From Clostridiales bacterium (lineage in GTDB: Bacteria > Bacillota_A > Clostridia > Oscillospirales > Oscillospiraceae), in assembly GCA_019417795.1 (NCBI GenBank), contig DXUR01000137.1, forward strand, positions 1 to 6,867: 6,867 nt of DNA. Reading direction: 5' to 3'. Below the pieces are notes generated by a model. The model saw only the letters and a program-made list of their open reading frames with translations, was not told the DNA's origin and made no database searches. The translations under genes and the position numbers were made by a program. Numbering within the stretch: the first letter of the stretch is position 1; each line of letters begins with the position of its first letter. Below are positions 1 to 4,715 of this stretch, in pieces.

Positions 1-294
1 GTGCAGAGCCTGCTGACCGCCGTTCACGACAACCTGTATGCTCAGGCGGAAAAGAACCTGGAGGACAACACTTTCGACCTGAACTCCTGGCAGGAGGTCA
101 AGGAGATGGTGGAGACCAAGGGCGGCTTTGCCCGGACCAAGTGGTGCGGCAAGCTGGAGTGCGAGCTGAAGATGAAGGAGCTGGCAGGTGTTTCCAGCCG
201 CTGCATGCCGCTCAAGCAGTCCGGCACCGAGGGCGTTTGCCCCGTCTGCGGCGAGAAGTGCACCACTGATATCTACTGGGGTGTAGCTTACTAA
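1..294 (+). CDS. proS: Prolyl-tRNA synthetase, C-terminal fragment (5' end outside the window)
   Basis: This is the last 97 residues of a class II prolyl-tRNA synthetase, the cytosolic enzyme that charges tRNA-Pro with proline. The reading frame is open from base 1, so the gene starts upstream and the first GTG is an internal Val. The tail matches the C-terminal zinc domain of the archaeal-like (type 3) ProRS described for Thermus thermophilus: one cysteine pair spaced C-x4-C (fragment residues 49 and 54) and one C-x2-C (80 and 83), then a protein ending in Tyr97. In the known structures four such cysteines bind zinc and the terminal Tyr reaches towards the active site. The central HGxT-type catalytic core is not visible here. 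The gene ends at TAA 292-294 and is followed by two hairpins and a convergent gene, so it is the last gene of its transcript. I am confident of the family; the subtype rests on the tail alone. Confidence 0.88.
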   Translation: MQSLLTAVHDNLYAQAEKNLEDNTFDLNSWQEVKEMVETKGGFARTKWCGKLECELKMKELAGVSSRCMPLKQSGTEGVCPVCGEKCTTDIYWGVAY

Positions 295-315
295 GCTGAC
301 TTCCTGCAAAATAAA

Positions 316-351
316 CGATCCCCGTCCTTTCTTCGGAAGGGATGGGGATCG
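316..351. terminator. Long perfect hairpin with UUCG loop after proS
   Basis: An arm at 316-331 pairs with 336-351 over about 16 base pairs (two of them G-U), closed by a C(UUCG)G tetraloop, which is exceptionally stable in RNA. On the + strand no U-tract follows directly, so alone it is a poor terminator for proS. On the - strand it is followed by a T-rich run (complement of 306-315), so it can serve as a second terminator for the convergent aminotransferase. It may also protect the 3' end of the proS message. Confidence 0.7.
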
Positions 352-360
352 CTGCCTGAT

Positions 361-399
361 AAAAACCCCCGGCTCTTTTCAAAAGAGCCGGGGTATTTT
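361..399. terminator. Bidirectional Rho-independent terminator between proS and the aminotransferase
   Basis: Bases 367-377 pair with 383-393 (GC-rich base, AT-rich top, loop of about five). On the + strand the stem is followed by TATTTTA (394-400). On the - strand it is followed by five Ts (complement of 361-365). It sits between two convergent genes, 12 bases beyond the aminotransferase stop codon, so it most likely stops transcription from both sides. Confidence 0.88.
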
Positions 400-411
400 A
401 CCGTTGCTATG

Positions 412-1593
412 TCATTGATAGGAGTCCGCCAGTGCCTTGAACCGAGGCAGCGCCCGTTCGATCATTTCCGTCTGGACGCAATAGGCGATCCGGAAGTGGC
501 CGGGAGCACCGAAGCCGCTGCCGGGGACCAACAGCAGGTCGAATTTTTTGGCTCGCTCGCTGAACGCCATGTCATCCGGTTCCAGTGACCGGGGGAACAG
601 GTAGAAGGCTCCACCGGGCTGGACCACATGGTAGCCCATCTCCCGAAGTGCGTCGGTCAGCAGGGCGCAGTTGCGTTCATAGACGCTGATGTCCGCCGTC
701 AGGTCACAGCATTCCGCCGCCACCCTCTGAAACAGGCTGGGGGCATTGACATATCCCTGAGAGCGGCCTGCACCTGCCGTCGCCGCGTAAACGGCATCGG
801 CGTCCGTCACCTGCTTGGGGACCAACACATAGCCCAACCGCTCGCCAGGGAGGGAAAGGGACTTGGAAAAGGAGTAGCAGACGATGGTGTCCTTGTAGAT
901 CTGCGGTACCCAGGAGACCTCCACGCCGTGAAAGGCAATCTCCCGGTAAGGCTCGTCGGAGATCAGATAGATGGGGTGGCCGTAGAGCGCTTCCTTAGCC
1001 CGGAGGATCGCTGCCAGAGTTTCCAGCGTCTGGCGAGAATAGACTACGCCGGAGGGGTTGTTGGGGGAGTTGATGATCACGCCCTTGGTGCGGCAGGTGA
1101 CTGCCTGTTCAAAGGCGGAAAAGTCGATTTGAAAGTGCTCCGGCTCCGGGGGGATCACCTTGACCTTCCCCTTGACACCCTCGATAAACACCCGGTACTC
1201 CGGAAAGTAGGGGGCAAAGAGGATGTACTCGTCGCCGGGGCAGGTCAGTCCGCCCAATACACAGCAGAGAGACGCCGCCGCGCCTACGGTGAGGTACAGC
1301 TCGTCCGCCGTATACTGCTCCCCAAACCGACGGTTCAAGGAGTCAGCAATCCGCTGTCTGGCGGCGGGATCGCCGGGGGCGCTGGTGTAGCAGTGAATCG
1401 TGTCTGCCTGTTCCCGCAGCAGCCGGATGGCGGTCTCATTCACTTCTGCGGGAGCGGGGACGCTGGGGTTTCCCAGTGAAAAGTCAAATACGTTTTCCGC
1501 ACCTACCTCTGCGGCCCGCTGACGGCCATATTCAAACAGCTCCCGGATCACGGAACGGGCCGTGCCCAGCTGCAGCATCCGTTGAGAAACCAT
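412..1593 (-). CDS. Pyridoxal-phosphate-dependent class I/II aminotransferase
   Basis: A 393-residue fold-type I aminotransferase, a usual length for the family, presumably cytosolic. It transfers an amino group between an amino acid and a 2-oxo acid through PLP. Numbering from the start chosen here: the SPNNPSG loop with Asn179, the ISDEPY segment with Asp213 and Tyr216 that holds the PLP ring, the SFSKSLSLPGERLGY segment with Lys244 as the Schiff-base lysine, and Arg368 in HFRIAYC, expected to bind the substrate carboxylate. An earlier in-frame ATG lies eight codons upstream. I chose the ATG at 1593 because AGGAGG (complement of 1601-1606) lies about 7 bases before it and because the protein then begins MVSQRMLQLG, typical of clostridial relatives. 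The gene stands alone, with its own promoter and operator-like palindromes upstream and a terminator downstream. The substrate cannot be told from sequence; an aspartate- or alanine-type enzyme is possible. Confidence 0.9.
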   Translation of the reverse strand: MVSQRMLQLGTARSVIRELFEYGRQRAAEVGAENVFDFSLGNPSVPAPAEVNETAIRLLREQADTIHCYTSAPGDPAARQRIADSLNRRFGEQYTADELYLTVGAAASLCCVLGGLTCPGDEYILFAPYFPEYRVFIEGVKGKVKVIPPEPEHFQIDFSAFEQAVTCRTKGVIINSPNNPSGVVYSRQTLETLAAILRAKEALYGHPIYLISDEPYREIAFHGVEVSWVPQIYKDTIVCYSFSKSLSLPGERLGYVLVPKQVTDADAVYAATAGAGRSQGYVNAPSLFQRVAAECCDLTADISVYERNCALLTDALREMGYHVVQPGGAFYLFPRSLEPDDMAFSERAKKFDLLLVPGSGFGAPGHFRIAYCVQTEMIERALPRFKALADSYQ

Positions 1594-1637
1594 AAACACT
1601 CCTCCTGTCCTTCCCATCGGTTGATTTTACAACATGA

Positions 1638-1652
1638 ACGGCAGTCTGCCGT
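1638..1652. promoter_or_regulatory. Perfect palindrome at the predicted start of transcription (operator candidate)
   Basis: ACGGCAG (1638-1644), one central T, then CTGCCGT (1646-1652) form a perfect 7-bp inverted repeat with a single-base centre. It lies at about +1 to +15 of the predicted aminotransferase transcript, the usual place for a repressor site. The one-base centre favours protein binding over an RNA hairpin. The regulator is unknown. Confidence 0.5.
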
Positions 1653-1658
1653 ATTTTT

Positions 1659-1687
1659 ATTTTACTGCCCGGTCTGGCCGCTGTAAA
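1659..1687 (-). promoter_or_regulatory. Predicted sigma-A promoter of the aminotransferase
   Basis: On the - strand TTTACA (complement of 1682-1687) matches the -35 consensus at five of six bases. TAAAAT (complement of 1659-1664) matches the -10 at five of six. The spacer is exactly 17 bases. Transcription would begin near 1652, about 60 bases before the ATG at 1593. Confidence 0.62.
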
Positions 1688-1692
1688 GCGGC
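1677..1692. repeat. Second palindrome, overlapping the -35 of the aminotransferase promoter
   Basis: GCCGCT (1677-1682) and AGCGGC (1687-1692) form a perfect 6-bp inverted repeat around a 4-base centre. The right half and centre cover the predicted -35 box (1682-1687). It could be a second regulator site; its sequence differs from the 1638-1652 palindrome. Confidence 0.4.
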
Positions 1693-1762
1693 ATCACCGC
1701 TCAATCGAAAGTGAAAAGCCGGGACTTTTTTGTGCCGTTTGACACAGGGGGCGGAGGTCGGG

Positions 1763-1782
1763 AAAGGCGGTTGAACGCCTTT
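1763..1782. repeat. Inverted repeat in the aminotransferase/tRNA-Cys intergenic region
   Basis: AAAGGCG (1763-1769) and CGCCTTT (1776-1782) form a perfect 7-bp stem with a 6-base loop. A T-run (1790-1795) follows only after several other bases, so this is a doubtful terminator. It lies between the two divergent promoters. Confidence 0.35.
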
Positions 1783-1824
1783 GCAAAATATTTTTCCGGA
1801 GGTCAGGAAAAAATAAAAATTGTC

Positions 1825-1853
1825 TTGACAAACGGGGCGTTTTAGGGTATCCT
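1825..1853 (+). promoter_or_regulatory. Predicted promoter of tRNA-Cys
   Basis: A consensus -35 TTGACA (1825-1830) is followed after 17 bases by TATCCT (1848-1853), a four-of-six match to the -10. Transcription would start near 1860, about 20 bases before the tRNA. The perfect -35 suits a strongly expressed stable RNA. Confidence 0.72.
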
Positions 1854-1879
1854 ATATAGGCACTCAATCATATGGCTTC

Positions 1880-1954
1880 GGTGACATAGCCAAGTGGTAA
1901 GGCAAGGGTCTGCAAAACCCTGATTCCCCGGTTCAAATCCGGGTGTCACCTCCA
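1880..1954 (+). tRNA. tRNA-Cys (anticodon GCA)
   Basis: A full cloverleaf can be drawn by hand. The acceptor stem is 1880-1886 with 1944-1950. The D stem is GCC/GGC (1889-1891 with 1901-1903). The anticodon stem is AGGGT/ACCCT (1905-1909 with 1917-1921) around the loop CTGCAAA, giving anticodon GCA at 1912-1914, which reads UGC and UGU. The variable loop has five bases. The T stem is CCCGG/CCGGG with a TTCAAAT loop (1927-1943). The discriminator is U (1951), as expected for tRNA-Cys, and CCA is encoded (1952-1954). It is a single gene with its own promoter and terminator. Confidence 0.97.
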
Positions 1955-1962
1955 GAAAGTTT

Positions 1963-2006
1963 AGGAATTCAGGCTTTTGCTTGAATTCCTTTTCTTTTTG
2001 CTTTTA
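1963..2006 (+). terminator. Rho-independent terminator of tRNA-Cys
   Basis: Bases 1963-1974 pair with 1979-1990 (12 pairs, one G-U) around a TTTT loop. A long T-rich tract (1990-2005) follows at once. It begins nine bases after the tRNA CCA end. Confidence 0.9.
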
Positions 2007-2040
2007 AAAGTTTTGGTTTCTTGTTTTTGAATTTGCGGTT

Positions 2041-2084
2041 TTCTCAAGAATACCCTTCGGGAACAAGGGCCTGTATTTGGAGAA
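2041..2084 (+). other. Imperfect hairpin in the leader of the nucleosidase gene
   Basis: Three short helices stack around one loop: 2041-2045 with 2080-2084, 2049-2052 with 2074-2077, and 2053-2057 with 2065-2069, separated by small internal loops. No T-run follows, so it is not a terminator. It ends 18 bases before the Shine-Dalgarno of the gene at 2119. It may be a leader structure or chance; I see no clear promoter between the tRNA terminator and this gene. Confidence 0.3.
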
Positions 2085-2118
2085 AGCCTGATGAGACGGT
2101 AAAAAGGAGCGTAATATA

Positions 2119-2805
2119 ATGAAAATTGGATTGCAATTTGCCATGCCTGCGGAGTTTCATGCCCTGCCGGGGGCCAAGGAGCTGGAGGCATTTGAGACCG
2201 TGTCCGGTGTGCCGTTCTACGAGGCTGCACCGGGGATCATTGCCTGCGCCGGCGGTGTCAGCAAGGTGAATGCCGCCATGGCGGCAGAGATCCTGTGCCT
2301 GAAGTACGGTGTGGATATGATCGTCAACGCCGGAGTGGCCGGATGCCTGACGGAGCTTCCCACCGGTAGCCTGGTGGTCGCCGAGGACTTTGTGCAGCAC
2401 GATGTGGACACCTCTGCCATCGGTGATCCCGTAGGATTGGTATCCACGGTGAACCGGGTGTCATTTCCCACCTGGAAGCCGGAGCGGTGCGTGGAACTGC
2501 TGGCAGCACTGGGCCGCAAGGCGGCGCTGGGGCGGGTGGCCACCGGAGATTGGTTTGCTGTCCGCAGCGACCGGGCAATCTTCATCCGAGACACGTTCCA
2601 CCCTCTGCTGACAGAGATGGAGGGCGGCGCGATCGCCCAGGTGTGCCTGCGGAACAATGTGCCCTTCGTGGCGGTCAAATCTGTGTCGGATCATCTGTTC
2701 CGGGAGGGCCAGGCGGAGGAGTTTTTCGATTTCGCCCACGCTATGGAGGATCTGGGCGCAGTGGTACTCCCACTGGCGCAGGCTTTACAGAAGGAGACGC
2801 TCTGA
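2119..2805 (+). CDS. mtnN: 5'-methylthioadenosine/S-adenosylhomocysteine nucleosidase-like protein
   Basis: A 228-residue cytosolic nucleoside hydrolase of the MTA/SAH nucleosidase (Pfs) family, close to the 232 residues of the E. coli enzyme. The family cleaves adenine from methylthioadenosine, S-adenosylhomocysteine and 5'-deoxyadenosine, removing SAM by-products that inhibit methyltransferases and radical-SAM enzymes and feeding methionine salvage. The key residues can be placed: Glu12 near the N-terminus (E. coli Glu12), the VNAGVAG phosphorylase-fold loop (69-75), the ATGDWF adenine-pocket segment (141-146), Met167-Glu168 in TEMEGGAIAQVC (ribose-binding Glu, E. coli Glu174), and Ser190-Asp191 in VKSVSD (catalytic Asp, E. 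coli Asp197). AAAAGGAG at 2102-2109, 9 bases before the ATG, supports the start. The gene is alone between terminators. The TEMEGG motif departs slightly from the usual VDMEA, so a related purine-nucleoside substrate cannot be excluded. Confidence 0.88.
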   Translation: MKIGLQFAMPAEFHALPGAKELEAFETVSGVPFYEAAPGIIACAGGVSKVNAAMAAEILCLKYGVDMIVNAGVAGCLTELPTGSLVVAEDFVQHDVDTSAIGDPVGLVSTVNRVSFPTWKPERCVELLAALGRKAALGRVATGDWFAVRSDRAIFIRDTFHPLLTEMEGGAIAQVCLRNNVPFVAVKSVSDHLFREGQAEEFFDFAHAMEDLGAVVLPLAQALQKETL

Positions 2806-2842
2806 GCGGGGCAAACCGCGCTGCGCCTGCCACATAGTTTCC

Positions 2843-2879
2843 AGCCGGAACGAGCAATCGTTCCGGCTCCTTTTTTTCT
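2843..2879 (+). terminator. Rho-independent terminator of the nucleosidase gene
   Basis: Bases 2843-2853 pair with 2858-2868 (11 pairs) around a 4-base loop, followed by CC and seven Ts with a further T-rich base run (2871-2879). It begins 38 bases beyond the stop codon. Confidence 0.93.
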
Positions 2880-3036
2880 ATGGGGGTGCGAAATAACAGC
2901 CGAGGGAGCGAAAGTGAGGGCGGATAACCGCCGCCGGGCTGACATACGCTTTTTGTAAGAAGAACCATAAAATGGAACGGGTGTTCGTGAACGAGCAGTG
3001 CTTTTTCGGCTTTTTCCGGGAAATTTCATGTTTGGG
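2880..3036 (+). other. Gene-free stretch after mtnN with a possible folded segment
   Basis: I see no convincing gene: no reading frame here has a ribosome binding site or a recognisable product. Bases 2897-2901 (CAGCC) can pair with 2937-2941 (GGCTG), enclosing a second stem 2919-2923 with 2928-2932 capped by ATAA. Five Ts follow at 2950-2954. Further on, GTTC/GAAC half-sites and two nearby CTTTTTC repeats are present. It may be part of a longer intergenic element that continues to 3275. Confidence 0.3.
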
Positions 3037-3060
3037 ACCCTAATTTGGGGAAATTAGGGT
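3037..3060. repeat. Perfect 10-bp inverted repeat with GGGG centre, abutting a promoter
   Basis: ACCCTAATTT (3037-3046) and AAATTAGGGT (3051-3060) are perfect complements around GGGG. No T-run follows on either strand, so it is not a Rho-independent terminator. Its last base is also the first base of the predicted -35 box at 3060-3065, so a regulator binding here would touch RNA polymerase. It could also be the end of a dispersed element. Confidence 0.6.
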
Positions 3061-3088
3061 TAACAAAACGGGGATTCCATGGTATACA
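3060..3088 (+). promoter_or_regulatory. Predicted promoter of the lipoprotein gene
   Basis: TTAACA (3060-3065, five of six to the -35) is followed after exactly 17 bases by TATACA (3083-3088, four of six to the -10). Transcription would start near 3095, leaving a leader of about 180 bases before the GTG at 3276. It lies directly downstream of the inverted repeat 3037-3060. Confidence 0.5.
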
Positions 3089-3094
3089 GAAGTT

Positions 3095-3275
3095 AGGCCA
3101 TATGATCTGCGAATTAAAAACGATAGGGAGCCGACAGGACCCGCTTAAAGACCGTCCCGTTGGCAGAGCTTCAAGCCCTTTGTCGGCGAACGGCCCCTCC
3201 GGGAATAATCCGATCCTCTTGGCGGCATCCGTATTCCGGTGACGCAGGACTGTTGAGCGTAAAGGAGGCACAGCT
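3095..3275 (+). ncRNA. Candidate structured 5' leader (cis-acting RNA) of the lipoprotein gene
   Basis: Two long hairpins can be drawn. Stem I: 3130-3139 with 3178-3187, with GCCGACA/TGTCGGC perfect and then two G-U and one A-T pair; inside it GCTT (3143-3146) pairs with AAGC (3173-3176). Stem II: 3199-3200 and 3202-3207 with 3232-3239 (CC-GGAATA against TATTCCGG, one bulged G); inside it CCG (3210-3212) pairs with CGG (3223-3225) and CC/GG closes a TCTT loop. The CCTCC at 3196-3200 can instead pair with the GGAGG of the Shine-Dalgarno (3264-3268), which would compete with the base of stem II, so translation could be switched. I do not recognise any known riboswitch class. The folding was done by eye and a five-base anti-SD match can occur by chance. 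Confidence 0.35.
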
Positions 3276-4619
3276 GTGAAAAAAAGGTGGACCGCGTTTT
3301 TCTTGGCGTTTCTTCTGGGGCTCGGCCTGACTGCCTGCGGAAAAACACCGGGGCCGGACACAAATACGGATGCGCCACCCTCTGCTGCCGACAGCGCGGA
3401 GGATACCCGGCAGCAGACCTCCGCACCGTTCAGCGCGGACTACTGGACCACTGTGCAGCACGAGAGTTATGATGCCATGAACGACTGCATGAAAACCAGT
3501 GCTATGCCCACGGAGGCGTGGTGGGCGGACCTCTATCTCAACGAAGACGGAACGGCCCAGTTTCGGGATGTGTTAGGCTCGTACTACAATACCAGCCTGC
3601 TCGACGGAAACTGGTGGCTGGGCGCGGACAGCACCCTGCGGTTGACGGGAACGATGAATACCGGCGAGCCGCTGACCTTGGACGGTCGGATCGAAAGCAC
3701 CGATTCTCTGGCGATCGAGACCCCTTACGGAGATACCTTCTACTTTGCCCCGGCAGAGCGGCCGGGCCCCGGCGGAGAGATGGGGATCGCGGACCTCTAC
3801 GGAACGTGGCGCATGACCCACTATGAGGAGGACGGCCGGGAATACAGGCCCGGCGAGGAACATATCGCCTCTATGCTGTGCTTTGATCGCCTGTGGTCCA
3901 ATCTGTTGGAGGGCTATGTGATGCGGGCGGACTGGTACCACGCCGCCGGGCTGGATACGGACACCCCGCAATACCGGTCGGAAAAGCACCTGCTGGCGGA
4001 GCAGATAGAGGAACCGCTGATGCCGGGGCTGTCCAATGAGACTTGGAGCGTGCGGCTGACCGATGAGGAGACTGGCGCGGCGTTTTTCGCCGCCCTGACG
4101 AACCGGAATAGCCTGCTTGTGCGGATGCCTTATGAAAAGAACGGGGGCGCGGGCGTCCGTACCGTCACCTATATGCGCTCCAGCGGCTTCCTGCCGCCGA
4201 CCTTGGAGAACGCCATGACAGGGGAGCCGGAAAAATCGCTGATCTTCTACTGGCGGGACCCGCCCGCCGAGGTGACGGAGCCGCTGTCGGTGATCCCCAT
4301 GAACGCATTGGAACCCAACGGGCAGAATAAGCTGCTGCTGGTGGGCCGATGGTACGAAACGGACATCCAATTCAGCGTTGGAACGCCGGTGCTGAACGAT
4401 GACGGCACCCAACAAAGTTGGATCTCGGAGAAGGTGGTGTATGAGGGGAAAATCAAGATCAATGAGCCGATGTTCTTCTCCCTCACCATTCCGGAGGATA
4501 CGGCGCGGGTGTGCCTGTTTATGAAGCGGCCCTGGGACGTGAGCTGGTTCACCTGGCCCATTACGGATCAGGCTCCGTTTTATGTCAGTGGAGACACCTT
4601 CCTGACGGGAGGGAGCTGA
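3276..4619 (+). CDS. Uncharacterised lipoprotein with G-x-W motifs
   Basis: A 447-residue protein I do not recognise as a named family. Residues 1-21 form a lipoprotein signal: MKKRW, a hydrophobic core (about 6-18), then the lipobox LTAC with Cys21, so the mature protein should be lipid-anchored on the outer face of the membrane. A Pro/Ala/Asp/Thr-rich linker (22-52) follows. The rest is rich in Trp, Tyr and Gly with alternating strand-like segments. Three G-x-W motifs after hydrophobic residues stand out: LLDGNWW (108-114), LYGTW (174-178) and LVGRW (355-359), like the first strand of lipocalin-like beta-barrel domains, so two or three such units are possible (inference). The start is GTG, with AAAGGAGG at 3261-3268 seven bases before it. 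It lies behind a structured leader. Function is unknown; ligand or envelope sensing is only a guess. Confidence 0.8.
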   Translation: MKKRWTAFFLAFLLGLGLTACGKTPGPDTNTDAPPSAADSAEDTRQQTSAPFSADYWTTVQHESYDAMNDCMKTSAMPTEAWWADLYLNEDGTAQFRDVLGSYYNTSLLDGNWWLGADSTLRLTGTMNTGEPLTLDGRIESTDSLAIETPYGDTFYFAPAERPGPGGEMGIADLYGTWRMTHYEEDGREYRPGEEHIASMLCFDRLWSNLLEGYVMRADWYHAAGLDTDTPQYRSEKHLLAEQIEEPLMPGLSNETWSVRLTDEETGAAFFAALTNRNSLLVRMPYEKNGGAGVRTVTYMRSSGFLPPTLENAMTGEPEKSLIFYWRDPPAEVTEPLSVIPMNALEPNGQNKLLLVGRWYETDIQFSVGTPVLNDDGTQQSWISEKVVYEGKIKINEPMFFSLTIPEDTARVCLFMKRPWDVSWFTWPITDQAPFYVSGDTFLTGGS

Positions 4620-4620
4620 A

Positions 4621-4652
4621 GCCTCGTTTTCCCTAAAAAACAGGCGATTTTA
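4621..4652 (+). terminator. Weak terminator-like hairpin after the lipoprotein gene
   Basis: GCCT (4621-4624) pairs with AGGC (4642-4645), and GTTTT (4626-4630) with AAAAC (4637-4641), leaving one bulged C; ATTTTAT follows. The stem is AT-rich and the U-run short, so read-through into the next gene is likely. TATAAG at 4651-4656 could be a -10 box for the SPFH gene, but no good -35 lies 17 bases before it. Confidence 0.35.
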
Positions 4653-4715
4653 TAAGAAGTAATCAAAAGCGAATGCTGAAATCAAATACAACAACAGGAA
4701 AAGGAGAGTAGAATT

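Noticed and set aside
628..1479. A 283-codon open frame on the plus strand inside the aminotransferase
   Set aside because: It is antisense to a gene with intact PLP motifs, has no recognisable domain, and I see no case for a ribosome site. It is a coding shadow.
1593..1617. The upstream ATG at 1617 as the aminotransferase start
   Set aside because: It would place the strong AGGAGG inside the coding region and add eight residues (MGRTGGVF) not typical of the family; the ATG at 1593 has ideal spacing.
1739..1744. A second TTGACA upstream of tRNA-Cys
   Set aside because: No acceptable -10 sequence lies 16-18 bases downstream; the TTGACA at 1825 has one.
2691..3029. Minus-strand frame rich in Ser/Arg/Lys spanning the end of mtnN and the following gap
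   Set aside because: It crosses the mtnN terminator and coding region, lacks domains, and reads like a translated noncoding repeat.
3045..3242. A 65-codon plus-strand frame starting with TTG in the leader region
   Set aside because: It starts inside the loop of the inverted repeat, upstream of the predicted transcription start, with no ribosome site. The sequence is better explained as structured leader or repeat.
3573..4415. A 280-codon minus-strand open frame opposite the lipoprotein gene
   Set aside because: Arg/His/Gln-rich shadow. The plus frame has a lipobox, a strong ribosome site and continuous coding character.
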